From Terriglobus roseus DSM 18391 (GTDB lineage: Bacteria; Acidobacteriota; Terriglobia; Terriglobales; Acidobacteriaceae): a stretch of 64,000 nucleotides of DNA. This document shows positions 37,122 to 46,228 of this stretch, in pieces; the stretch's first letter is position 1, and every line of letters begins with the position of its first letter. The notes under the pieces are model-generated. The model saw nothing but the letters and a program-made list of their open reading frames with translations, ran no database searches and was not told where the DNA came from. The DNA lies in NCBI RefSeq assembly GCF_000265425.1, contig NC_018014.1:2294001-2358000 (forward strand), in the 5' to 3' direction. Made by a program: the position numbers and the translations under genes.

Positions 37122-37182
37122 TTGGGGCCTCCGCTTGACTTACTGGCAGGAAGTATAGACCTCGCCCAGTCCTAAGCAGCGA

Positions 37183-38955
37183 CTATTTACTAGCCTTCAA
37201 CATCTGCTCAGCGTGACGCAAACTCGTCTCCGTCACGGTGGCGCCACTGATCATGCGCGCTATCTCGCTCGTCCGCTCCTCTTCCTTCATCTGCCGGATC
37301 TGGGTGCGGGTACGGCCGTCACGCTCAGACTTCTCGACAAGGAAATGCTGATTCGCAAATGCAGCGATCTGCGGGAGATGCGTGACGCACAGAACCTGTT
37401 GATGGCTCGCGAGCGCCTTCAGCTTCTGCCCGACAGCCTCTGCCGCCCTCCCGCCGATACCGATATCGATTTCATCGAAGACCAGCGTGCGCGGCAGCGG
37501 GATCCGGCGGCGCGTACGGTCTGCTCCGCCCTCTTCAACCGAAACTTTCAGCGCCAGCATCACGCGGCTCATCTCGCCACCGCTCGCAATCTCTTCCAGC
37601 GGCTTCAGGGGTTCGCCGGCATTCGTCGCGATCAGGCATTCCACGTGGTCCCAGCCCACTGCAGTCCAGAAGCTCTGCTCCTTCTGCGGAGCAACCTCGA
37701 CACGGAACTGCACCTTCATCGCAAGGTCATTAATCTGCTGCTCCGCGAGCTTTTCCAGGCTGCGGGCAGCCGTGGTCCGCGTCTCTGTCAGGTCGCTGGC
37801 GACGCACGTATAGATATGTTCCATCTCTGCAAGGGTCTGCTTCGCTTCCGCGATCAGGACATCGCGATTCTCGATCTCCTGAAGCTTGGTGGTCACATCC
37901 TCGCCATAGGCGATGACCTCGGCCAGGGTGCGGCCATACTTACGCTTCAGACGATCCAGCGCGGCCAGCCGATCCTCAATCGCCGACAGGCGTTCGGGCG
38001 AGGCATTGATGTTCTCTGCGTAATGACGGGAGGTCGCGCTGATGTCCGCCACAGTCGCACGAGCGTTGGCGATCTGCGTCGCTGCTTCGGTAAAGCTGCT
38101 GTCAAAGCGCGCAAGCTCTTCCAGATGCTTCTGCGCAGCGGCCAGCGTGCTCTCGGCAGAACCTTCGTTCTCGTACAAAACCTCGTGTGCGCTCATGGAA
38201 GCCGTGTAGAGCTTTTCAGCGTTCGCCAGGACACGCTTCTCGCTCTCGAGCTGCTCGTCTTCTTCCGCGGAGAGGATCTCTGCCTCGGCGATCTCGGTGC
38301 GTTGGAAGCTCCAAAGGTCGGCGTTACGGAGCCGCTCCTGCTCTTCTCCACTGAGACGATTCAGTTCTTCCATAGCCTCGCGCCACATGGTGTATGCAGT
38401 GCGGATATTTTCGCCTGCCCGCGCGGGATCAAGGCCCTTGCGCGTCATCAAACGGGTCCGTAATTCGCCCGACAACTCACGGCCCGGCAGCAGCGCCGTC
38501 TGGATGCCGGCATAACGGTCCAGCAGGCCACGCTGCTGCGTTTGATCAAAGGAATTCGTGGTTTCGGACTGGGCATGCACCAGCGCAAGTTCCGGTGCCA
38601 ACTGCCGCAAAACACCAACCGTCGCAGGCTGATTGTTCAGAAAGACACGGCCCTTACCGCTGATATTGACCTCGCGGCGCAATAGGATCTCCGTGCCTTC
38701 AACATCGATACCGTTGGCCTCAAGGATCGCCTCAGCACCCGGCGTCGCTTCAAAGACGCAGGAAACCACGGCTTTTTCTGCACCATGCCGCACCACATCA
38801 CTGGCAGCGCGACCGCCCATCAGCAGCGCGAGCGCGTCGACAAGGATCGATTTACCCGCGCCCGTCTCACCCGTAAGAAGGTTCAGGCCAGCACCAAAGG
38901 TTGCGACGGCGTGGTCGATGACGGCGTAGTTTTCGGCTCGAAGCTCCAACAGCAT
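37183..38955 (-). CDS. recN: DNA repair protein RecN
   Basis: 590 residues. An SMC-like ATPase with Walker A GETGAGKS near residue 30 and a C-terminal signature and Walker B in SGGEMSRVMLALK and LVFDEIDIGIGG, separated by a long coiled coil (about 150-370). RecN gathers broken DNA ends for recombinational repair. It begins MLLELRAENYAVIDHA, the family N-terminus. The product is cytoplasmic. It is transcribed leftward toward the metallothionein gene, with 61 bases between, and is divergent from tolQ. Confidence 0.95.
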   Translation of the reverse strand: MLLELRAENYAVIDHAVATFGAGLNLLTGETGAGKSILVDALALLMGGRAASDVVRHGAEKAVVSCVFEATPGAEAILEANGIDVEGTEILLRREVNISGKGRVFLNNQPATVGVLRQLAPELALVHAQSETTNSFDQTQQRGLLDRYAGIQTALLPGRELSGELRTRLMTRKGLDPARAGENIRTAYTMWREAMEELNRLSGEEQERLRNADLWSFQRTEIAEAEILSAEEDEQLESEKRVLANAEKLYTASMSAHEVLYENEGSAESTLAAAQKHLEELARFDSSFTEAATQIANARATVADISATSRHYAENINASPERLSAIEDRLAALDRLKRKYGRTLAEVIAYGEDVTTKLQEIENRDVLIAEAKQTLAEMEHIYTCVASDLTETRTTAARSLEKLAEQQINDLAMKVQFRVEVAPQKEQSFWTAVGWDHVECLIATNAGEPLKPLEEIASGGEMSRVMLALKVSVEEGGADRTRRRIPLPRTLVFDEIDIGIGGRAAEAVGQKLKALASHQQVLCVTHLPQIAAFANQHFLVEKSERDGRTRTQIRQMKEEERTSEIARMISGATVTETSLRHAEQMLKASK

Positions 38956-39130
38956 TTTCGCCCTACCTTCGCGCAGAGAATAGCATGGAGCACCACAGGA
39001 AAGGTGCGGTTTTGCCGGAACAGCATTGTCAAAATAAGTACACGGCCACTCGCCCGGATCTCGTGGCCGGAATCTTCGGAGGTACGTAGATCAACCCCAT
39101 TCGCCGCGAGCCGCTACACTTTCACAAGGT

Positions 39131-39916
39131 ATGGCTATTCTCCTCGCGCTCCTGTTGCAAGACGATGTTCCTGTCTCCGCCGCCACCGCGCCACCCGCTG
39201 CGGCCAACTCCTCTGCCTTAATGGAGATGCTGCACAACAGCGGCCCCGTCGCTCTTGCGGTGTTGCTCTTGCTGCTGGCGATGTCGATCTTTTCGTGGAC
39301 GATTATTCTGACGAAAGCCGGCGCCTTCCGCCGTGCCCGCGCGAAGAGCCAGGCCTTTCTACGTGCCTTTCGCAAGTCGACGCGACTCAGCGAGATCGCA
39401 ACGGTGTCGGACAGTTACAAACCATCACCTCTAGTTTCTGTCTTCACGGAAATCGTCGATGAGTACCAGCGCCAAACGGGCGGTCGTGGCCTTCCGCGCA
39501 ACCCCATCACGATTGAGCGCGCCGCGCAGATTGCCTCCAGCGAAGCACTCTCCGAGCTGGAGACCCAGTTGACATGGCTCGCGACCATTGCTGCCGTCGC
39601 GCCATTCATCGGACTGCTCGGCACCGTGATGGGTATCGTCGATGCATTCCACGGCCTCGGCACGCAGGGCGCCGCGACTCTCCGCGCCGTCGCGCCCGGC
39701 ATCAGTGAAGCGCTGATCACAACCGCGGCCGGCCTTGTCGTCGCAATCCCCGCCGTCGTCGGGTACAACCAGCTCTCGGCCAGCACCAAGGAATTTGCCG
39801 CCCGCATGGACGACTTCAGCCGTGAACTGCTGAACGCACTCGAGAATGCAGCAGCAGGTGCGCCGCAGCCGCCACCCGCTGAAGACCCGCGCCGTCGCGC
39901 CATGCAGACCAACTAA
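39131..39916 (+). CDS. tolQ: TolQ, proton channel subunit of Tol-Pal
   Basis: 261 residues of the MotA/TolQ/ExbB family. Three membrane spans are visible: about 36-58 (GPVALAVLLLLLAMSIFSW), then about 155-178 (APFIGLLGTVMGIVDAF) and about 195-220 (SEALITTAAGLVVAIPAVVG). The second and third spans carry the conserved threonine-rich proton path shared by the family. With TolR it forms the inner-membrane proton channel that energises TolA. It is the first gene of a rightward Tol operon with 20 bases to tolR. ATG 39131 is weakly supported (AAGG too close), and 39221 is an alternative. Confidence 0.9.
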   Translation: MAILLALLLQDDVPVSAATAPPAAANSSALMEMLHNSGPVALAVLLLLLAMSIFSWTIILTKAGAFRRARAKSQAFLRAFRKSTRLSEIATVSDSYKPSPLVSVFTEIVDEYQRQTGGRGLPRNPITIERAAQIASSEALSELETQLTWLATIAAVAPFIGLLGTVMGIVDAFHGLGTQGAATLRAVAPGISEALITTAAGLVVAIPAVVGYNQLSASTKEFAARMDDFSRELLNALENAAAGAPQPPPAEDPRRRAMQTN

Positions 39917-39936
39917 GCCCTTAGGAGATCGACACC

Positions 39937-40341
39937 ATGGCCTTCTCCACTCGACGGACGCAGTCCTCGCTCGCTGAGATCAACATCACGCCGCTGGTCG
40001 ACGTGGTCCTCGTTCTGCTGCTCATCTTCATGCTGACCGCACCTGTGCTGCAGTCGGGCATCGAGGTCGCAGTGCCTCAGACGCGTACCGTAAATCAGCT
40101 CACGGAAGAGCGCACGGTTGTCTCCATCGACCACGAGCGACGCGTTTATCTGCAGGACAAGCCGGTCAACATCGCCGAACTGCCCAGGCTGCTCCGTTCC
40201 AAGGGTGATCCGTCCAAGAAGGTGATCTACCTGCGGGCAGATCAGAAGGTTCCCTTCGGCGCCTTTGCCTCTGTGATGGACGCCGTGAAGCAGGCGGGCA
40301 TCACCAACATCAGCATCGTCACCAGGCCCTTCGAGAAGTAA
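39937..40341 (+). CDS. tolR: TolR (ExbD/TolR family)
   Basis: 134 residues. One membrane span near 18-40 (INITPLVDVVLVLLLIFMLT) includes the conserved aspartate that carries protons (D in PLVDVVLVLLL). A periplasmic domain follows (about 45-134), ending ISIVTRPFEK. It pairs with TolQ. It is separated from tolQ by 20 bases and from the next gene by 3 bases (TAAgcaATG), so it is tightly co-translated. Confidence 0.93.
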   Translation: MAFSTRRTQSSLAEINITPLVDVVLVLLLIFMLTAPVLQSGIEVAVPQTRTVNQLTEERTVVSIDHERRVYLQDKPVNIAELPRLLRSKGDPSKKVIYLRADQKVPFGAFASVMDAVKQAGITNISIVTRPFEK

Positions 40342-40344
40342 GCA

Positions 40345-41145
40345 ATGCCGGCAGTGCAGGAGCCAACCCGAACCGGTCGCACCACGAAGCAGAACTTCGT
40401 GGTCGCGCTGGCGCTGCATGGAATCATCATCGGCGGCATCATCGGCTCGGCCTACGTCTTCCATAAGACTGGTGATGCCTGGGGCGACAAGGCTGATGTC
40501 ACGGGTGCCGTGCAAGCGACCATGGTCAGCTCTGTACCGCTGCCGCCCAAGGTGCAGCCGACCACCGACAACGTGCTGGCCTCAGAATCCCCGAGCCCTG
40601 TGCCGCCTCCTCCAAAGGCCGCTGCGGAGCCTCCGCCAAAGCCGACCGACATCCCCATCGTCGTGAAGCAGCCGGACAAGAAGCAGCCTCCCAAGACCGC
40701 GGAAGCACCTTCGCCAAAGCCACCGGAGCACCCGCAACCGGCAAAGCCGCAGCCTGATAAGGCCGCCACAGGCGAGACGGCCGGCCTGCGAGTCGCCATG
40801 ACTGCCGTTGAGAATCGCGCAGGTACCTCGTCTACGAACGTTGCGGACTCGGCCTTCGGCCAGCGCTATGCATATTATGTGCGCGCACTGACGCAGAAAG
40901 TCGCGCAGCAGTGGTTTACGCAAACGCTGGACAGCGGTGCCCCCGGGCACCGCGTCTACATCAGTTTCCGCGTCGAGCGAGACGGCACGCCATCGCAAAT
41001 CCAGATTGCCAAGCCGAGCGGAGATGCCACCCTGGACGCGAGCGCTCTGCGTGCTTTGCAGCGCATCGACACCTTTGGCCCGCTACCCGATGGATATAAC
41101 GGCCAGTACATCAACGTTCAGTATTATTTCGATCCCAAGCAGTAG
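40345..41145 (+). CDS. TonB/TolA-type energy transducer of the Tol operon
   Basis: 266 residues. One membrane span (about 18-42, NFVVALALHGIIIGGIIG) precedes a long proline-rich stretch (about 70-150, PKPPEHPQPAKPQPD) that crosses the periplasm. A C-terminal TonB/TolA-like domain follows (about 170-266, HRVYISFRVERDGTPSQIQI). In position it is tolA, which couples TolQR to TolB and Pal. The C-terminal domain resembles TonB more than E. coli TolA, as in other non-proteobacterial Tol systems. There are 77 bases to tolB. Confidence 0.87.
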   Translation: MPAVQEPTRTGRTTKQNFVVALALHGIIIGGIIGSAYVFHKTGDAWGDKADVTGAVQATMVSSVPLPPKVQPTTDNVLASESPSPVPPPPKAAAEPPPKPTDIPIVVKQPDKKQPPKTAEAPSPKPPEHPQPAKPQPDKAATGETAGLRVAMTAVENRAGTSSTNVADSAFGQRYAYYVRALTQKVAQQWFTQTLDSGAPGHRVYISFRVERDGTPSQIQIAKPSGDATLDASALRALQRIDTFGPLPDGYNGQYINVQYYFDPKQ

Positions 41146-41222
41146 ATAGTGCGCGATTTACCGTACCCAATCTGGCACCTGTACCAGCCGATAGGAAACG
41201 CGTGCGTCTACCATAGAGAACG

Positions 41223-42560
41223 ATGACGATCCGCATACAGCAATCTCTTCGTCGCGCGCTTCTGTCGCTTGCCTTGGCCGGCTGCATTGCCCCGCAACTG
41301 CACGCGCAGGACAACGTATTTACTGGGACCAACACCGGAGCCGACCGCGTCCGCATCGCCGCCGCTGACTTTCGCGGAGGAACGCCTGACGCCGCAGCTC
41401 TGAAGCGTACCTTCGATACCGTTCTCTACAGCGACCTTGGCAACGCCGGCGTCTTCGATCTTGTTTCGAAGAGCATGCAGCCGCAGGCGACTCCCGGCGC
41501 ACCTGCCGAGATTCGTCTCGCTGACTGGGGTGGTGGCACAACCAACGCCGCCTTCGTCGCCTTCGGTTCCTTCAGCATCAACGCAGGCCGCGCCGTCGTG
41601 AGCGCCTATGTCGACGACACGCACAACGCGCAATTCCCACAGGTGCTCGGCAAGCAGTACACCGAAGCCGCGGACGAGAACGGCGCGCGTACCATCGCTC
41701 ACAAGCTGGCTGACGAGATCATCCTCCGCCTTGGTGGCGGCATTCCCGGCATCGCCGAAAGCAAGATCTACTATGTGCATGCAGGTGGCGGCAGCAAAGA
41801 GATCTGGGCCATGGATTACGACGGTGCGAACGCGCACGCCGTGACGAACCTGGGAACAATCTCTATCTCGCCCCGCGTCTCTCCGGACAACTCGCGCGTA
41901 GCCTTTTCTTCGCTGGGCAAGTACGGTTTTCAGATCCGAGTTTTCTCGCTCCTGCTGAACCGCATGGTGTCCTTCCCGGACAGCAGCGGCACGAACCTGT
42001 CGCCGGCCTGGTCTGCCAACGGTCAACTGGCTTACTCTTCCTCACGCTCAGGCGATCCGGAGATTTACGTCTCTGACGGCAGCGGAAACAGCGCGCGGCG
42101 CATCACGAACTCGCGTGGTCCGGACGTTTCGCCCACTTGGAATCCGAAGACTGGATCGCAACTCGCGTGGATAAGCGGTCGCACCGGCTTGCCGCAGGTC
42201 TATATCATGGACACGGATGGCGCCGGCGTTCAACGCATGACGGACACTGGCTATGCAACATCCGTCTCATGGTCGCCTAACGGCCAGTTCCTCGCCTTTG
42301 CATGGGACCGGAAGTACGGTCCAGGTGCGCCAGGCGGTCAGGATATTTACCTGATGGACGTGGCCAGCAAGAAGTGGATTCAGTTGACCAACGGCATCGG
42401 TCGCTGCGACTTCCCGTCGTGGTCTCCGGACGGCCGCCATATCGTCTTCGCAGTCGGTTCTGGCGCGCGTGCCGAGGTCTGGACGATGCTCGCCGACGGC
42501 ACCGGAAAACATAAACTCGCAGGGACCGGCAGTGACATGCCAAACTGGAGCTTCCGGTAA
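41223..42560 (+). CDS. tolB: TolB, periplasmic Tol-Pal protein
   Basis: 445 residues. A signal peptide ends near residue 29 (CIAPQLHAQ). A two-layer N-terminal domain (about 30-175) precedes a six-bladed WD40-like propeller with repeated S-P-x-W-S-P-N-G/D-G elements, for example VSWSPNGQFLAFAW and DFPSWSPDGRHIVFA. It sits between TolA and Pal. A run of eight T follows its stop at about 42563-42570 without a hairpin. Length and blade count are normal. It is in the tol operon ahead of pal. Confidence 0.92.
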   Translation: MTIRIQQSLRRALLSLALAGCIAPQLHAQDNVFTGTNTGADRVRIAAADFRGGTPDAAALKRTFDTVLYSDLGNAGVFDLVSKSMQPQATPGAPAEIRLADWGGGTTNAAFVAFGSFSINAGRAVVSAYVDDTHNAQFPQVLGKQYTEAADENGARTIAHKLADEIILRLGGGIPGIAESKIYYVHAGGGSKEIWAMDYDGANAHAVTNLGTISISPRVSPDNSRVAFSSLGKYGFQIRVFSLLLNRMVSFPDSSGTNLSPAWSANGQLAYSSSRSGDPEIYVSDGSGNSARRITNSRGPDVSPTWNPKTGSQLAWISGRTGLPQVYIMDTDGAGVQRMTDTGYATSVSWSPNGQFLAFAWDRKYGPGAPGGQDIYLMDVASKKWIQLTNGIGRCDFPSWSPDGRHIVFAVGSGARAEVWTMLADGTGKHKLAGTGSDMPNWSFR

Positions 42561-42611
42561 CTTTTTTTTGATTACACGCAAGCGGGCGTCACCGGCCGCA
42601 AGGAGAAACGA

Positions 42612-43370
42612 ATGACACTGCACAAACTGCGGACCAATACGCTGCTCACGATCGCTGCCGCGTCCATGGTCCTGCTGTCCGGCTGCCACAAGAAGGTAAG
42701 CGCACCGCCACCCTACACGGCACCCGCTGCGGTCGATACCGCCATCGCGCCCACCGCTGTGCTCACAGCCGATCCCTCGGCGATCGATCTCGGCCAGTCC
42801 GTCGTGCTGAACTGGCGCACCACTGGCGCAACGTCGGTGACCATCGACGGCATCGGTCCGGTCAATCTTAGCGGCACGCAGAATGTCACGCCATCGAACT
42901 CCACCAACTTTCACCTGGTTGCGAAGGGTGATGGCGGTGTTGCGGAAGCCAACGTTCGCGTGACCGTCCGTGTCCCTGCGCCTCCGACTGCTGATCTCGG
43001 CACGCAGAATGACCTTGGCTCCGACGCCGCCTTCCATGCCGCGGTGCAGGATGTCTTCTTCGACTACGACAGCTACGACCTGCGCGCAGATGCTCAGACC
43101 AATGCAACGCAGGCTGCCAGCTACCTGTCGCAGCACCCGGCTATCAAGATCACCATCGGCGGTTACTGCGATGAGCGTGGATCGGCCGAGTACAACCTGG
43201 CTCTGGGCGAGAACCGCGCCAATGCAGCGAAGACCGCACTGGTCAACGCCGGCATTGCGACCAACCGCATCCGAGTGATCTCGTTTGGTAAGGAAAAGCA
43301 GTTCTGCACCGAGCAGAATGAAAGCTGCTGGCAGCAGAACCGCCGCGCGCAGTTCAACATCGACCGCTAA
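42612..43370 (+). CDS. pal: Pal, peptidoglycan-associated lipoprotein (OmpA-like)
   Basis: 252 residues. A lipobox LLSGC puts the lipidated cysteine at 25. A segment with GQSVVLNWRTTGATSVTIDGIG (an Ig-like insert, residues about 55-125) precedes the OmpA-like peptidoglycan-binding domain (about 140-252: VFFDYDSYDLR, GGYCDERGSAEYNLALGENR). It anchors the outer membrane to peptidoglycan and binds TolB. The Ig-like insert between lipid anchor and OmpA domain is not found in E. coli Pal. A ribosome binding site AAGGAG is 6 bases before ATG. Confidence 0.9.
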   Translation: MTLHKLRTNTLLTIAAASMVLLSGCHKKVSAPPPYTAPAAVDTAIAPTAVLTADPSAIDLGQSVVLNWRTTGATSVTIDGIGPVNLSGTQNVTPSNSTNFHLVAKGDGGVAEANVRVTVRVPAPPTADLGTQNDLGSDAAFHAAVQDVFFDYDSYDLRADAQTNATQAASYLSQHPAIKITIGGYCDERGSAEYNLALGENRANAAKTALVNAGIATNRIRVISFGKEKQFCTEQNESCWQQNRRAQFNIDR

Positions 43371-43439
43371 AGACATGTCTTGTGTTCGGCTCTGACAACA
43401 GGGCCGAGCGCAGGCATCGTTCACTTTCTTAACCTTTTC

Positions 43440-43476
43440 CTGCGGCAAGCGCGAGCCTGCCGCAGCCTTCGTTTTG
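43440..43476 (+). terminator. Possible terminator or processing hairpin between pal and cpoB
   Basis: CTGCGGCA and TGCCGCAG pair over 8 bases around a 10-base loop, followed by CCTTCGTTTTG. It is 70 bases after the pal stop and 22 bases before the cpoB start, so it may partly uncouple cpoB. The T tract is short. Confidence 0.45.
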
Positions 43477-43486
43477 AGGGACATCA

Positions 43487-44461
43487 ATGCGCCGCTTCCT
43501 TCGCCTCGCGCCCGCTACACTCGCCGTCGCCGCCGTTTTGCTCTCTGCTCCCGTGCCGGCCTTTGCCGTCAACAAGGACATGATTCAACTGCAGACGCAG
43601 ATCCAGCAGTTGCAGGATGCCGTGGCTCGCCTGCAGCAGTCCAACGATGAACGCATGGGCGTCATGAAGGATCTGGTGCAGCAGACCACCGACTCTGTCA
43701 ACAAGATGGCGCTCGCCCTGGATACGCTGCAACGGCAGATGCATGCGCAGTCAGAGGCCTCCGGAAAAAGCCTGGAGACGGTCAGCGGACAGATGCAGTC
43801 GATCAACGACTCTGTGGATGAGTTGAAGGCACGCCTCGCCAAGATCGACCGCGCCATCGCCGACGTACAAAGCACGCAGCAGTCGATGGGCGCGCGAACG
43901 GACAATGGTGGCGGTTCATCCGCACCGGTGGCTCCCGCGCCCATGGATTCTCCGGCGCCCATCTCGTCGATGCCCGCGCCGACCGGCAAGACTTCCAAGC
44001 TCTTGCCGCCCGTCAATACAGTGCCATCAGCCAGCGCTGGTCTGCCCACGAAGTCTTCAGCGCCACCAGTCGAAGACCTCTACCTGACCGCGTTCACTGA
44101 CTTTAACGGGGCGAAGTACTCGTTGGCGTCGGCTGAATTCGCCGACGTCATCAAGTTCTATCCCGACTCAAACCTCGCTGGGAATTCGTATTTCTATCTG
44201 GGCGAGATCGACTACAAAGCAGGCCGCTTCGCACCCGCATCGAAGAACTACGACAAGGTGATTGAGCAGTATCCTGGCAATCAGAAAATCCCTGTCTCGC
44301 AATTACGCAAGGGCGAGTCGCTGCTGGCCCTGAAGCAGACCGACGCGGGTGCGCGCGAACTACGGTCCCTTATCCAGCGCTATCCCAACTCGCAAGAGGC
44401 CGTGGCTGCGCGCAGCAAGCTCAACGCGCTCGGCATCACGGTCGTCCCGCGTAATCGCTAG
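43487..44461 (+). CDS. cpoB: CpoB/YbgF, Tol-Pal coordinator of cell division
   Basis: 324 residues. A signal peptide (about 1-27, APVPAFA) precedes a long coiled coil (about 30-130, QLQTQIQQLQDAVARLQQ), a low-complexity Pro/Ala/Ser linker (about 140-190) and TPR repeats in the last third (for example AEFADVIKFYPDSNLAGN and ELRSLIQRYPNSQEAVA). It links Tol-Pal activity to peptidoglycan synthesis at the septum in E. coli. It completes the tolQRAB-pal-cpoB order, which is strong context evidence. It is convergent with the next gene across 15 bases. Confidence 0.9.
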   Translation: MRRFLRLAPATLAVAAVLLSAPVPAFAVNKDMIQLQTQIQQLQDAVARLQQSNDERMGVMKDLVQQTTDSVNKMALALDTLQRQMHAQSEASGKSLETVSGQMQSINDSVDELKARLAKIDRAIADVQSTQQSMGARTDNGGGSSAPVAPAPMDSPAPISSMPAPTGKTSKLLPPVNTVPSASAGLPTKSSAPPVEDLYLTAFTDFNGAKYSLASAEFADVIKFYPDSNLAGNSYFYLGEIDYKAGRFAPASKNYDKVIEQYPGNQKIPVSQLRKGESLLALKQTDAGARELRSLIQRYPNSQEAVAARSKLNALGITVVPRNR

Positions 44462-44476
44462 GCCCGTGCCGCCCCG

Positions 44477-45556
44477 TTAGGAGCGCATGCCTCGCAGCAG
44501 GTTTGCAATCTGCGCCGCGCGGTCGCCTGTGACGGGCAGCAGCGGAAGTCTTGGGCGGCCACCAAAATAACCTGACAGTTCACTGCCCGCCTTGATTGCA
44601 GGCGTATCCCACGGCGCGATTCCCTGCTCCGCTACTGCCAGCCTTCCCTGTTTCTCCTTCATCAAGGAAGCGTCGCCGTCCTTCCAAGCAGCCCACACCT
44701 CAAACGCAGCTTGCGGCACAGCCGATGCGATTGGCATCAACAGCCCGCCTGCACCGGCATGTAGAGCCTCGGTGGCGCCTGCGGCCACACCCCACAGCAC
44801 CTGGAATCCGACCTGCTTTGTACGTGTCTTCAACGCGGCCACTGGTGGTGCTGTCGCAACGGCCGCTTCGCCTGCCGTTGCACCGCTCAAGGAAGCGGCG
44901 CTGACAAAGCTGCCGCCGACCGCTGCTGCAGCTTCCGGCACATGCAACATGCGAGCGGTCGCAGCTGTGAAGGTGATGGTGGTGGTTACCGCGCGGGATA
45001 CCTTTGCGGTCAACTCACGCACCTGCACGACGCGGCTGACGTGTGCCGAGTAGTCCAACAAGCCAATGACATTTGGATGTCCGCTCAGACGTTCAATCGC
45101 AGCGGACGGCAGCACCACCCGCGCTGGATCAGACACCAGGATCACCGGCAATTGCGATGCATCCGCGATGGCTTCAAAGTAGGTGAACAGTGCCGTCGTC
45201 GCTTCGCCATCTTCCCACAACAGGTTGCGATACTCGATCGGCGCCTCCACCAACACCGCATCGAAACGAGCTTCTGCCGCGACCTTCGCCAGCGCCAACG
45301 ATGCGAAAACGCTGGGCAGCCCGATACCGGCAAGCAACACTTTCTCTTTCGCAGCCTCGGCGCCAACAGTTCGCAACACCTGGGCGCGTTCTTCGTCGGT
45401 CAATGATGCGGACTCGCCCGTGCTGCCAAGCGCGCAGAGGCCGCTCACCGGGGTCAGCGACAGCCGCCGCACATTGTGTTCCAGCTTGCGCAGGTTCAGC
45501 CTGCCATCCGGGTAAAACGGCGTCGTCAGCGGTACATGAATTCCATCGAGCAACAT
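44477..45556 (-). CDS. DapA-fold (dihydrodipicolinate synthase family) protein lacking the catalytic lysine
   Basis: 359 residues from ATG 45556. The N-terminal half matches the DapA/NanA family: HVPLTTPFYPDGRLN, GSTGESASLT (45-46 in place of the two active-site threonines) and LLAGIGL. The Schiff-base lysine position, GIK(E/D) in working enzymes, reads GLLD, giving leucine at 167. The tyrosine of the YNVP motif reads VSDP at 141. Both changes are in residues directly needed for aldol chemistry, so it is probably not a lyase. The C-terminal third is longer than usual and alanine-rich, followed by GGRPRLPLLPVTGD. Function unknown. Divergent from the next gene across 114 bases. Confidence 0.78.
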   Translation of the reverse strand: MLLDGIHVPLTTPFYPDGRLNLRKLEHNVRRLSLTPVSGLCALGSTGESASLTDEERAQVLRTVGAEAAKEKVLLAGIGLPSVFASLALAKVAAEARFDAVLVEAPIEYRNLLWEDGEATTALFTYFEAIADASQLPVILVSDPARVVLPSAAIERLSGHPNVIGLLDYSAHVSRVVQVRELTAKVSRAVTTTITFTAATARMLHVPEAAAAVGGSFVSAASLSGATAGEAAVATAPPVAALKTRTKQVGFQVLWGVAAGATEALHAGAGGLLMPIASAVPQAAFEVWAAWKDGDASLMKEKQGRLAVAEQGIAPWDTPAIKAGSELSGYFGGRPRLPLLPVTGDRAAQIANLLRGMRS

Positions 45557-45670
45557 ACTCCCATGGTATCGCCACTGTTGCGGGAGCGTCGTGGTGACGG
45601 CGCGGTTACCGCTTCCGCAACTACGGTTTCCGCTTTGCAAGCGCCCGGGAAGCAGCTAACGTAAGAGGCG

Positions 45671-46156
45671 ATGGAATCCGTAGAAATCCGGGGCAATAAA
45701 ACCACCAACGACCTCTTGCGGGAGGCTGGATGGTTTGCTCTGCACTCGTTGCTTGCGGTTGTCGTCCTCATCGCGATCCTGGCCGGCTTCTGGGGCGCAC
45801 ACGTAGATCCGGATGCTGCGACACCGAAGATGCTGTGCACCATTCTCGCTTTCGTGATTCCAGGGCTTGCAGCGTACGGCATTATGCGGACACATCCCGA
45901 CGGCATCGCAGGCTATGTGTGGATCTCCGGCGCACTCTTCTTCGGCGTCGTCTGCGTCTATGTACTTGATCTGCCGACTGGTCCCGGTCTTTGCGAGCAC
46001 TGCACCCTCATCGAGCGGCTTTACCGAACCTTCTTTTCCATCACACACAACAGCGGCATGCTGGGCGGTGACGGCGTGCTCATCGGAGCCTGGATTCCAC
46101 TCTCGATTATCGGCTATTCCGTCGGAGCGAGGCTTGCCACCTCGGCCGTGGACTGA
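45671..46156 (+). CDS. Small integral membrane protein of unknown function
   Basis: 161 residues with four predicted membrane spans: about 24-43, 55-75, 80-103 and 135-157. A loop between spans 3 and 4 has two cysteines in LCEHC that could bind a metal or form a disulfide. No known domain is recognised. It starts close to the divergent DapA-fold gene and ends 18 bases before a bidirectional terminator. The start ATG has AGAGGCG about 4 bases upstream. Confidence 0.7.
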   Translation: MESVEIRGNKTTNDLLREAGWFALHSLLAVVVLIAILAGFWGAHVDPDAATPKMLCTILAFVIPGLAAYGIMRTHPDGIAGYVWISGALFFGVVCVYVLDLPTGPGLCEHCTLIERLYRTFFSITHNSGMLGGDGVLIGAWIPLSIIGYSVGARLATSAVD

Positions 46157-46174
46157 TGCAAACGCTTTGAAACA

Positions 46175-46213
46175 CGAAAGGCCTCCGACGAATCGGAGGC
46201 CTTTCGTTGTGTT
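46175..46213. terminator. Bidirectional terminator between the membrane protein gene and carB
   Basis: CGAAAGGCCTCCGA and TCGGAGGCCTTTCG form a perfect 14-base stem with a CGAA tetraloop, followed by TTGTGTTG rightward. It sits between converging genes, 18 bases from the rightward stop and 15 bases from the carB stop. Confidence 0.85.
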
Positions 46214-46228
46214 GAGGAGACGAGCGAG

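Noticed and set aside
36942..37175. Rightward frame of 77 codons overlapping the metallothionein gene
   Set aside because: The opposite strand has a precise metallothionein cysteine pattern and a good ribosome binding site; the rightward translation has no recognisable features.
42562..42570. Run of eight T after tolB as a terminator
   Set aside because: No stem precedes it and pal follows in the same operon.
42267..43487. Leftward frame of 406 codons opposite tolB and pal
   Set aside because: It spans two real genes on the other strand, and its composition has no family resemblance.
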